NCBI RefSeq assembly: GCF_044336245.1
Contig: NZ_CP172346.1
Coordinates: 1,240,001 to 1,304,000 of the forward strand
From: Schlesneria sphaerica
GTDB taxonomy: Bacteria > Planctomycetota > Planctomycetia > Planctomycetales > Planctomycetaceae
DNA: 64,000 nucleotides
Direction of reading: 5' to 3'
Shown piece after piece: positions 7,837 through 14,083 of the stretch (position 1 is its first letter; each line of letters starts with the position of its first letter). Under the pieces are notes generated by a model that saw only the letters and a program-made list of their open reading frames with translations, was not told the DNA's origin and ran no database searches. A program made the translations under genes and the position numbers.

Positions 7837-7857
7837 CCCCGAGTATGGTGCTCGGGG
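7837..7857 (+). terminator. GC-rich hairpin between two small genes
   Basis: CCCCGAG (7837-7843) pairs with CTCGGGG (7851-7857) around a 7-nt loop. No T-run follows, so it may be a weak terminator or an RNA-processing/stability hairpin separating 7539-7820 from 7888-8157. Confidence 0.4.
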
Positions 7858-7887
7858 CCTAACTCTCTCACATCGAAAGACGCGACC

Positions 7888-8157
7888 ATGAATATCGAAA
7901 CAGCAAACGCAGTTCTCACAAACGAACAGGTTAGCATCGCCGCTGCTCACGGGCGTCGATCCGGAGCAATTGAGGCTGACAAGTGGTTCGAGCAGAACGA
8001 GGACGCCACCGTGCTGCCAGAGTGGGAACCGAAGCCGCTGAAATGCAGCCCGACGGAACTCTGCGGTGTCGAGTTGAGTGACGAGCAATCCGAGGCGTTT
8101 GAGTTCCTTTTCAACGTCAACGCCAGGGATGCTTGGGGAGAGTTCGAGCGAGTTTGA
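7888..8157 (+). CDS. Small acidic hypothetical protein upstream of cas12m
   Basis: The product has 89 residues, is acidic and is rich in Glu, Ala and Trp. No motif is recognised. It lies 65 nt upstream of cas12m on the same strand with no obvious terminator between, so the two may share a transcript. Because of its position it is a candidate partner or regulator of the CRISPR effector (small acidic phage proteins can also be inhibitors), but nothing in the sequence proves this. Confidence 0.55.
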   Translation: MNIETANAVLTNEQVSIAAAHGRRSGAIEADKWFEQNEDATVLPEWEPKPLKCSPTELCGVELSDEQSEAFEFLFNVNARDAWGEFERV

Positions 8158-8222
8158 GCGGCGACTAGAACAAACCGCCCTGCCCGCATGAGCATCTATT
8201 TAACCAGCGCAACGAGCAAACC

Positions 8223-10271
8223 ATGACTACCCGGAATTACGTCTACAAGGCATACCCGCCGGCCACGCAAGCGACTGCCGTGCGTGAGCAGATGGTCGCT
8301 GCTCACCGGTATCGCAATAAGCTGGTGGAAATCGAACTGGCCCGCCGTGCCGCGTCCGAGGAAACAATTCGGCGGCTGTCTCCCGAGTACGCTGCTGCGG
8401 CTGCGGTAGTCGATGAGGCTGAGGCTCGCGTGGAAGCTGCGTACAAGGCGATCAAGGCTGTCTCCCAAAAGGCCCGGAAAAAGGTACCTGCATCGCCGGA
8501 GATGGCCAATGAACTCGCCGACGCCAAGGCCGCAGCAAAAGCCGCGTATGACGCAGCGAAGCAGCTGAAAGCGGACTCGTACAAGAGACTCAAAGAGTTA
8601 CAACTCCCATTGTGGGACCAGGCGGAAAAGGCGATTCCAGAATCGGACTCGCTAAGCCCCGCCAAGAGAAAGTCGCTCTTGAGGGAAGAATATTTGCGAC
8701 TAGCGGAGGCGGCACAGATCGACGGCGGGCAGCGCGTCTACGAACGTGACAGCAAGGTCGCTCGCGCAACGTGCGGCTGTTTTTGGGGCACCTATCTCAC
8801 GATTGAGGACGCGGCGAAGGATTTCAACAAGGGGGCTCCACCACGATTCGCACGATACTGCGGAGAGGGCACGATTGCCGTGCAACTCCAGGGCGGACTC
8901 TCCGTAGACGACGCGATGTCCGGCGACGATCGGCGGCTAAAATTGCACGTACCGAACCAGGAGGAGTTGGCCACTCGTGGCAAGTCTCGAGGCCTGCGAG
9001 CACACGGAGTTGCGTCTCTGCGGATCGGCAGCGATGGGCGTGATCCGATCTGGGCTGAGTTCCCGGTCGTTTTCCACCGCCCGTTACCGCCCAACGCAAC
9101 GATCGTCTGGTCCTACATCCACTGTCGCAAGGTCGGACAACTCGACGAGTGGTCACTGCGGATCACCGTCAATATCCCAGAGGACGGGACCGTTGCGTTG
9201 CCGAAAACCGGGGTAGTTGCTCTGCATTGCGGCTGGCGAAAAATCGACACTGAAACAGGCGAGTCTCTACGAGTCGCCACATGGGTCGGCGACGACGGAG
9301 AACACGGCGAACTAATCCTGCCTCCTGATCTCTACAGCGGTGAGGGCGTGCCAGGTGGCCTGATGTCTGTCCGCGACACGCGACTGGAGGAGTTTCGGAA
9401 AACGTGGCTCGAGCAGTTTCACTCGCACGATCATGAGTTGCCGGATTGGCTGCGGCTCGCAACATCCGAGAGTCGAGACGATGAGGGTCGTCTGCGTGGG
9501 CGATCTATCGATCAATGGACGTCCCAGAGTCGGTTTTCGGACCTCTGCTGGCTGTGGTTTGATAAGCGAATCGAACGAATCGGTCTTACCCGGGATCAGT
9601 ACCTGCAACTCGACAAGACGTCACGCATTGCTGCAATGGCCTCAGTCGTCGATGAGTTTCCCGGTGAGTTTGATCTGTGGACGTCACTGGATGCATGGCG
9701 AAACTGGGATAAACACCTTGCACAGTGGCAGGCGAACCAACGGCGGAGCGTGATTGCCCGGCGAGACCAGATCTACCGCACATGGGCGAAGCAGTTTTCG
9801 CTGAAATACCGGACGCTTGTCATAACCGACACAAAATGGACGGACATGCTGGCGAAGCCCGAGATCGACGAAGCGCCGGGGATGACAACAGGGCAACGGA
9901 ACAATGGCCGCATCGCCAGCCCGGGCAGGCTCGTGCTGATGTGCCGCGAGAAGTTTGTTGAGATCGTCACCGTACCATCCAAGCACGTAACAATGGCCTG
10001 CCACAAGTGCGGTCACGTGGGTGATTTCAACCGAAAGTCATTTATTCATCAGTGCTCAGAATGCTGCGCGATCTGGGACCAGGATCAAAACGCCGCACGG
10101 AATCAGCTTGCGAGAGGTCTAGTGACGTTGCGAACACGGGCAGCTCTCGACGTCGAGAAATCATGCTCGGGAGTCGGTGACGGCGGGGGAAGCGGCGGGA
10201 ATGATAAGGGGGATTCCGCGACCCCTCGCAAGACGAGGCGTAACCGTAAGTCGGGAAAGGCCGCAGAATGA
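8223..10271 (+). CDS. cas12m: Cas12m, type V-M CRISPR effector with altered RuvC active site
   Basis: The product has 682 residues. Residues 1-160 are helical and Ala/Lys/Glu-rich. GEGTIAVQLQGG (215-226) and VVALHCGWRK (331-340) match motifs I remember from described Cas12m (former V-U1/C2c4) proteins, where the second reads ALHxGWR. The C-terminus has a zinc ribbon (C593, C596, C611, C614) followed by RuvC-III DQDQNAARN (619-627, D621 kept). RuvC-I has His335 where Asp is usual; RuvC-II (LVITDTKW, 532-539) has Thr535 where Glu is usual. Cas12m proteins are known to bind DNA guided by crRNA and silence without cleavage. The array starts 5 nt after the stop. No cas1, cas2 or cas4 is present. 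The last 35 residues are a Gly/Lys-rich tail. Confidence 0.93.
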   Translation: MTTRNYVYKAYPPATQATAVREQMVAAHRYRNKLVEIELARRAASEETIRRLSPEYAAAAAVVDEAEARVEAAYKAIKAVSQKARKKVPASPEMANELADAKAAAKAAYDAAKQLKADSYKRLKELQLPLWDQAEKAIPESDSLSPAKRKSLLREEYLRLAEAAQIDGGQRVYERDSKVARATCGCFWGTYLTIEDAAKDFNKGAPPRFARYCGEGTIAVQLQGGLSVDDAMSGDDRRLKLHVPNQEELATRGKSRGLRAHGVASLRIGSDGRDPIWAEFPVVFHRPLPPNATIVWSYIHCRKVGQLDEWSLRITVNIPEDGTVALPKTGVVALHCGWRKIDTETGESLRVATWVGDDGEHGELILPPDLYSGEGVPGGLMSVRDTRLEEFRKTWLEQFHSHDHELPDWLRLATSESRDDEGRLRGRSIDQWTSQSRFSDLCWLWFDKRIERIGLTRDQYLQLDKTSRIAAMASVVDEFPGEFDLWTSLDAWRNWDKHLAQWQANQRRSVIARRDQIYRTWAKQFSLKYRTLVITDTKWTDMLAKPEIDEAPGMTTGQRNNGRIASPGRLVLMCREKFVEIVTVPSKHVTMACHKCGHVGDFNRKSFIHQCSECCAIWDQDQNAARNQLARGLVTLRTRAALDVEKSCSGVGDGGGSGGNDKGDSATPRKTRRNRKSGKAAE

Positions 10272-10277
10272 CTGCGG
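10261..10277 (+). other. Hairpin spanning the cas12m stop codon at the array entrance
   Basis: CCGCAG (10261-10266) pairs with CTGCGG (10272-10277) around the loop AATGA, which contains the TGA stop. Its last base is the first base of repeat 1. No T-run follows, so it is not a terminator. It may protect the mRNA end or mark a processing boundary between the cas12m message and the precursor crRNA. Confidence 0.5.
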
Positions 10278-10740
10278 TGGAAAAGCCTGCTTGGAGGCTT
10301 TGTATCTGAGACGGGTTCGAGTCCCTACCGGAGCTATTCGAGGCAAGTGGTGGAAAAGCCTGCTTGGAGGCTTTGTATCTGAGACCAAGATTATGGCCAA
10401 GGAGTGCCATCAAGGGAATGTCGTGGAAAAGCCTACTTAGAGGCTTCGTTTCTGAGACGACGGGAGGGGGTGGGACGCCGCAAATGACCTTCCGGTGAAA
10501 ACGCCTTCTCAGGGGCTTCGTATCTGAGACCGGATGCTGGCGAAGGATCGATTGATATGCGTGGCCGTGACAAAGCCTGCTCAGTGGCTTCGTATCTGAG
10601 ACAAAGTCTGGGCGGATTCATGTTTCACCCGGTAACAATGCCCGCTCAGAGGCTTCGTGTCTGAGACAATCGGCGCTACAGGAGGTGCATACTTGACTCT
10701 TCAAGTGGAAAAGCCTTCTCAGAGGCTTCGTGTCTGAGAC
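10277..10740 (+). CRISPR. CRISPR array: seven 36-nt repeats, six spacers
   Basis: Repeats lie at 10277-10312, 10350-10385, 10423-10458, 10495-10530, 10567-10602, 10632-10667 and 10705-10740. Spacers are 37, 37, 36, 36, 29 and 37 nt. Repeats 1 and 2 are identical; the others differ at several positions but all end in TCTGAGAC. Positions 14-19 pair with 29-34 in almost every copy, giving the 3' hairpin followed by AC that is typical of type V crRNA handles. A GCC/GGC pairing (positions 9-11 with 20-22) is an alternative fold. The identical first two repeats suggest that the cas12m side is the newer, leader-proximal end. With repeats 5' of the guides, sequence after repeat 7 could act as a seventh guide. 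Confidence 0.95.
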
Positions 10741-10748
10741 GTCAGGGT

Positions 10749-11219
10749 ATGACAGTGAGTATGACAACAAGAAAAAAACAACCGATGATGCACTACCCCC
10801 ACTACCGCCTCTCCGGGCGCCAGCGCAAACAATACGCAGTCCGCCGCGGATCTCTACGAATCGCCATTCCGCTTCCGCTGGAGTGGCCGGACGACGCCAC
10901 TGACGACGAACTGGCGGACTTTTTCCGTCGTTGCTTGCCCGAGGACATCCTCGCGCCGGATCACCTGCGGTCGATCGAGGAGCTTTTCATCGGCGTTGTA
11001 CCGTCGTCGGGCGGCGCGACGAGCCACCGACTCGGCACGATCGTCATGGGGGAACAGACTCACAACGTGACGCACCTGGCCGTCTCTGTCGTGATCGGCA
11101 CGATAAGCGTCGATGCCAACCCGCGGCACCCGAACGCACAGATCCAGTGGCCAGGGGATGTGTCCCGGGCGTTTCCGTCCAGGCCAGCGGATCCAGACAA
11201 CGAGGACGATAACGAATGA
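10749..11219 (+). CDS. Hypothetical protein starting 8 nt after the last CRISPR repeat
   Basis: The 156-residue product is basic at the N-terminus (MTTRKKQPMMHYPHYRLSGR) and strongly acidic at the end (DPDNEDDNE). The middle carries EWPDDATDDELADFFRRCLP and a beta-rich region. No family is recognised. ATG 10749 and ATG 10761 are both possible; neither has a strong ribosome-binding site. The first 30 nt would also be the guide part of a crRNA from repeat 7, so array processing could cut this message. The stop overlaps the next start as ATGA. Confidence 0.6.
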   Translation: MTVSMTTRKKQPMMHYPHYRLSGRQRKQYAVRRGSLRIAIPLPLEWPDDATDDELADFFRRCLPEDILAPDHLRSIEELFIGVVPSSGGATSHRLGTIVMGEQTHNVTHLAVSVVIGTISVDANPRHPNAQIQWPGDVSRAFPSRPADPDNEDDNE

Positions 11220-11512
11220 CCTCCGATGAGACAGTGGCGCCACAAGCGAAACCGAAAGGACATTGGCCGAAGGGTAAGCGGCGGAACGTCGAGTCCCCCG
11301 AGTGGTCCGCAACCCGCGAACTCCTGGTGCAGATACTTCGCGACCACCCCGCGCCGATGATTCGGTCCGCGAGTGCGATCGCGGCGGTCGTTGGAGTCAG
11401 TCCGAAATCTGTCGGCCGATGGCTCAAAGGCGAGGACCTGCCCGGCGAACCTCAGCAGGCCGTTATGCGGGAGTGGGCTGACGCGGCGTTGGAGCAGATC
11501 AGGAAAGTGTGA
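11216..11512 (+). CDS. Small HTH-like DNA-binding protein
   Basis: The 98-residue product has a basic N-terminal segment (GHWPKGKRR) and then RSASAIAAVVGVSPKSVGRWLKGEDLP, which reads as a helix-turn-helix: a first helix, a VGVS turn and a recognition helix with SVGRWLKG, as in phage repressor-like or Cro-like proteins. It may regulate the operon or read the repeat cluster at 12,084-12,227, but that is speculation. It is coupled by ATGA to genes on both sides. Confidence 0.65.
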   Translation: MTSDETVAPQAKPKGHWPKGKRRNVESPEWSATRELLVQILRDHPAPMIRSASAIAAVVGVSPKSVGRWLKGEDLPGEPQQAVMREWADAALEQIRKV

Positions 11513-11823
11513 CGATGACACAAACAGGGAGTCCGCAGATCTTCGCCATCGACTGGGACGGGACATTCAACGCCGCGCCGGATCTCTGGTCCGAATTCGC
11601 CGCTCGCGCTCAGTCTCGAGGCCACCGAGTCTATGTTGTCACTGCCCGACGTGACACCGACGAGGCCCGCGCCGAGATCCGATCGATGCTGAGGGAGCAC
11701 GACTGCGTCCTGCCGATCGTCTTCACGGAAATGGGGAGTAAACTCCACGCGATGCGCGAACGGGGCGTCAAAGTGGACGTCTGGATTGACGATGAGCCGC
11801 AGACGGTCATCAGCGGGCGGTAG
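11509..11823 (+). CDS. HAD-like hydrolase (small phosphatase)
   Basis: The 104-residue product has the HAD phosphatase layout: IDWDGTF with the nucleophile and acid Asp residues, VVTAR as motif II (Thr), a conserved Lys (GSKLHAMRERG) and DVWIDDEP as the acidic motif III. It is very short and lacks a cap domain, like small phage HAD proteins that act on nucleotides or polynucleotide ends. The start is GTG 11509 (overlapping the previous stop, AGGAAAG upstream) or ATG 11515. The substrate is unknown. Confidence 0.78.
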   Translation: MTMTQTGSPQIFAIDWDGTFNAAPDLWSEFAARAQSRGHRVYVVTARRDTDEARAEIRSMLREHDCVLPIVFTEMGSKLHAMRERGVKVDVWIDDEPQTVISGR

Positions 11824-11949
11824 GCTCGATCCTCGTCGCCAGGATCGATTCTCCGGCGTTTCGGCGCCCGGACGTGCATTCTCTCGGACCTGGTGTTGAT
11901 GCAGCCCTGGAGCGGCAGTTTTGGCCGAACTGCAAGGCCTTCCCATCCG

Positions 11950-11980
11950 AGCCGCATTTCTCCGGCGGCTTTCTTCTCTT
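11950..11980 (+). terminator. Terminator after the HAD gene
   Basis: AGCCGC (11950-11955) pairs with GCGGCT (11965-11970) and is followed by TTCTTCTCTT. It closes the transcript that starts at or before cas12m and the following small genes. Confidence 0.6.
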
Positions 11981-12083
11981 CCCAATTTCGCGCCGAAAGC
12001 ACTATTCGTGAGAAAAATAGCGCCAGAATAGTGGTTTGGATATTAGAGCAAGAGAAGACTGCGTAGCGCTATAGGGGGAAACC

Positions 12084-12227
12084 GTGGCCGAACTTCGTGG
12101 CAGAGGTTAACACTCCTCGCTGCAACACGTTCCGGCATGTGGCAGAACTCGCGTGGCCGAACTTGGCAGAGGGGTGGCTGAACTGGCCGAACCCGGTTGG
12201 CAGAACTTGGCCGAACTTGGCAGAGGC
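12084..12227 (+). repeat. Cluster of seven GGC-N-GAAC repeats
   Basis: Seven copies of a TGGCCGAACTTGGCAGA-like unit occur in about 140 nt with irregular spacing. The core is GGCNGAACY, variously GGCCGAACTT, GGCAGAACTC, GGCTGAACT, GGCCGAACC and GGCAGAACTT. GCC-GAACTT-GGC is partly palindromic. Such clusters in mobile elements are usually operator or replication-initiator sites. It lies 66 nt upstream of the gene at 12,293. Confidence 0.65.
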
Positions 12228-12292
12228 GCCGATCGAGCGCCAGACCCCGGAGTCGCCATGTCTCGGCACACCGCGTGCAACGTGAGCGGATC

Positions 12293-12607
12293 ATGACCAC
12301 GAAACGACAAGTCCTGATGATCAGCCTGGACCTCGTTGCGCCGGAATCGACGCAGCAAACGCAGGTCCTCGTGTGGCCGCACGAGCCCGACACTGAGACG
12401 ACCTGCTGCCGGTTGCTGTCGTCGAAGATCACGTGGATGACCTGCCGCGCAGGGGATACGGTCATGCTCAGATGGGAGCCGCGCGGTAACTGGAAGAAGA
12501 TGACGATCGCAGAAGTCCGTCTCTACCGCGTGTTTCCCACGTCATGGAATGGCACGGTCGTTGAGTCCGCCCACGCGTGGCTGGAGGAGGGTTGCGGAAA
12601 AATATGA
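12293..12607 (+). CDS. Hypothetical small protein
   Basis: The product has 104 residues from ATG 12293; the frame is open from 12197, but that part is the repeat cluster. The sequence looks like a small beta barrel (VLMISLDLVAP, VLVWPHEP, DTVMLRWEPRGNWKKMTIAEVRLYRVFP) with an OB-fold-like 'vMLRWEPRGNWKKM..VRLYRV' rhythm that would fit nucleic-acid binding. No family is recognised. It is followed by a noncoding stretch with a strong promoter. Confidence 0.55.
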   Translation: MTTKRQVLMISLDLVAPESTQQTQVLVWPHEPDTETTCCRLLSSKITWMTCRAGDTVMLRWEPRGNWKKMTIAEVRLYRVFPTSWNGTVVESAHAWLEEGCGKI

Positions 12608-12651
12608 AACTTGCGGAATTTGCGTCGTTCTGCGTTTCTTGCCGCTAATTG

Positions 12652-12679
12652 TTGACAATTGTTGAGGGGGTGGAATAAT
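12652..12679 (+). promoter_or_regulatory. Sigma-70-type promoter for the 12,786 gene
   Basis: TTGACA at 12652-12657 and AATAAT at 12674-12679 with 16-bp spacing. A tandem TTGTTGACAATTGTTGA surrounds the -35 box and could be an operator. The predicted transcript has a leader of about 100 nt before the 12,786 gene. Confidence 0.65.
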
Positions 12680-12785
12680 CCAAGTTGCTCTGCAAGATGC
12701 GGACATTGACAAAAATCCGCTTGGAGGGTAACAACCCGCCCGGCGTCGGGACCATGAATGGGCCAACTGGACAGGACTGTGATCT

Positions 12786-13244
12786 ATGGTTGTGGCAGAG
12801 TCACCAACTATCAGACGTGCAAAATCGATGGAACTGCGAGTGAATGAAGTCGCAGAAGATGTTGAGCGGGAAGAACGCTCCGAATTCTGTGAAACCCTCC
12901 AAGAACTCGCACTTGATTGCCTTGCGATTGCGAGTCAGTGGCGATCGGTCGTTGAGCATTTCTCACAAAAAATTGAGAATGATGAAGATGTTGACCTGAG
13001 AACGTCCGGAGATATTCTTCGACCCGTTGCCGAGAAGACTCGCCACATGTACGCCAGCTTCAAGGCTCAGGCGGATAAGTCTGCGTGTGGCATTAGCCAA
13101 TCGGACATGACGGACATATTGTTGGCGCAGCGCGAAATCGAAAGCAATATCCAGTGGCTGTCGACTTGGCCGACATGGGACTCCACGCAGCGCGATCGTG
13201 CACGGCAAGAGTACGCAGAGTGCCGCCCCTGTTGTGATCATTAG
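12786..13244 (+). CDS. Hypothetical helical protein
   Basis: The product has 152 residues, mostly charged helices (VNEVAEDVEREERSEFCETL, DIRPVAEKTRHMYASF-like) with a C-terminal CRPCCDH cysteine group. AGGAC lies 8 nt before ATG 12786; ATG 12828 is an alternative start. The gene has its own promoter at 12,652. Compared with its neighbours it uses more A/T-rich codons. No family is recognised. Confidence 0.55.
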   Translation: MVVAESPTIRRAKSMELRVNEVAEDVEREERSEFCETLQELALDCLAIASQWRSVVEHFSQKIENDEDVDLRTSGDILRPVAEKTRHMYASFKAQADKSACGISQSDMTDILLAQREIESNIQWLSTWPTWDSTQRDRARQEYAECRPCCDH

Positions 13245-13267
13245 TTTTGTGCAGACAATTGACCTGG

Positions 13268-13570
13268 TTAAACCGTTTTCGGAGTTGGCCTCGAACGAAT
13301 TACTCTTAGATCCAACAAATCATAGCCAGATTCCGAACGATCCAGTTCCCAAACTGTTCGGTACTTCTCGTAGCGAAACTCAAACGTAACACGGCACTCC
13401 CACCACCAGTCATGTTTATCTCGCTGTCTGATGAGATCGACTGAGCGATCGTCGATTGCTGGCTCCAGATATTGGATCCAACCAAGAAATTCTGGGTAAG
13501 GAATTCCGTGCGGAGCCAGTTGTTTTTCCACACTGGCCTTCACCACTTTCCCAACACAAATCTTTCGCAT
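13268..13570 (-). CDS. Hypothetical protein on the opposite strand
   Basis: The 100-residue product is rich in Trp and charged residues (DKHDWWWECRVTFEFRYEKYRTVWELDRS), consistent with a compact beta-sheet domain. It converges on the 12,786 gene with only 23 nt between stops. It is one of the few minus-strand genes in the element. No family is recognised, and the coding call rests on composition and the absence of a competing frame. Confidence 0.45.
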   Translation of the reverse strand: MRKICVGKVVKASVEKQLAPHGIPYPEFLGWIQYLEPAIDDRSVDLIRQRDKHDWWWECRVTFEFRYEKYRTVWELDRSESGYDLLDLRVIRSRPTPKTV

Positions 13571-13667
13571 TTAGTCATCCTGCAATGACGCAAATCGCGA
13601 TGATCGAGTCCGTTCGATATCGCTGTCTAATACGAGCAGGATCTGCCGAGAATTGGCAAGAGTGTGA

Positions 13668-13815
13668 CGCCTAAGACACACTGCGGCTCTATACTCAGAT
13701 AGAAGTGCTCACAAGCCAAACCATTAAGTGATCATTGGTTTGAACGCAAGAGCAAAAAAGACGACGCGACCGGAATTCTTTTGAAATCCGGCCGCGTCTT
13801 TGTGTGTCTTAGGCG
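13668..13815. repeat. 148-nt inverted-repeat element with internal hairpins
   Basis: CGCCTAAGACACAC (13668-13681) is exactly repeated in inverse as GTGTGTCTTAGGCG (13802-13815). Inside are a CAAACCA/TGGTTTG hairpin (about 13717-13742) and a long GC-rich hairpin with GACGCG...CGCGTC flanked by A- and T-rich ends (about 13763-13801) that looks like a two-way terminator. It could be a small structured RNA closed by its own ends or a MITE-like insertion; no target-site duplication was seen. Confidence 0.6.
13763..13801 (+). terminator. Bidirectional terminator-like hairpin
   Basis: GACGCG pairs with CGCGTC and CCGGA with TCCGG around an AT-rich loop, with a run of A on the left and CTTTG on the right. 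It lies inside the inverted-repeat element and could terminate transcription on either strand. Confidence 0.55.
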
Positions 13816-13870
13816 CCCAGACATTAGCTAGCATCGTCAGGTATATCAAGGTCAACCGCGCAGAATCTGG

Positions 13871-13924
13871 CAACTACGGGCAACTGCAGTCAACCCTAGG
13901 CAACTGAAGTCAACGTTCATCAAC
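13871..13924 (+). repeat. CAAC repeated six times with exact 10-bp period
   Basis: CAAC occurs at 13871, 13881, 13891, 13901, 13911 and 13921. Within this, GGCAACTGCAGTCAAC (13879-13894) and GGCAACTGAAGTCAAC (13899-13914) are a direct 20-bp-period repeat with one mismatch. Spacing of one helical turn places all sites on one face of the DNA, as in operator or iteron arrays. Confidence 0.65.
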
Positions 13925-14049
13925 GACCATCATGCTCCCATTGTCAACAAATCGACAGAAGTCCCAATCATTTCAGGCGTAGCGAAACACGACGTTTGAA
14001 CAGTCGTCCTGTTCCCCAAAATCCATCAAATTTGTTTCCCTTTATTCGA

Positions 14050-14077
14050 TTGACATCACTGAACGGCAAGATATTCT
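14050..14077 (+). promoter_or_regulatory. Sigma-70-type promoter upstream of folded RNA
   Basis: TTGACA at 14050-14055 and TATTCT at 14072-14077 with 16-bp spacing, giving a predicted transcription start near 14084. No protein gene starts soon after it, which fits a noncoding RNA or a long leader for the small genes at 14,435 and 14,650. Confidence 0.55.
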
Positions 14078-14083
14078 GTCTAC

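Larger units (their letters stand above)
11824..12292 (+). other. Noncoding region with terminator and repeat cluster
   Basis: About 470 nt with no supported gene. The left part holds a terminator (11950-11980); the right part is a dense cluster of YGGCNGAAC motifs listed separately. Short frames across the cluster encode only repeats such as WPNLAE and are not accepted as genes. Confidence 0.55.

Noticed and set aside
8223..10271. Reading the effector as an IS605/IS607-type TnpB
   Set aside because: There is no TnpA, no left-end/right-end element signature, the protein is longer than TnpB, RuvC-I lacks the catalytic Asp, and a real repeat-spacer array follows.
7000..10900. Search for a tracrRNA (anti-repeat on the opposite strand)
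   Set aside because: Only same-strand repeat-like sequence was found; Cas12m is not known to need one.
12097..12285. GTG-started frame encoding WPNLAE repeats
   Set aside because: The repeats are DNA-level motifs with irregular spacing, and no ribosome-binding site is present.
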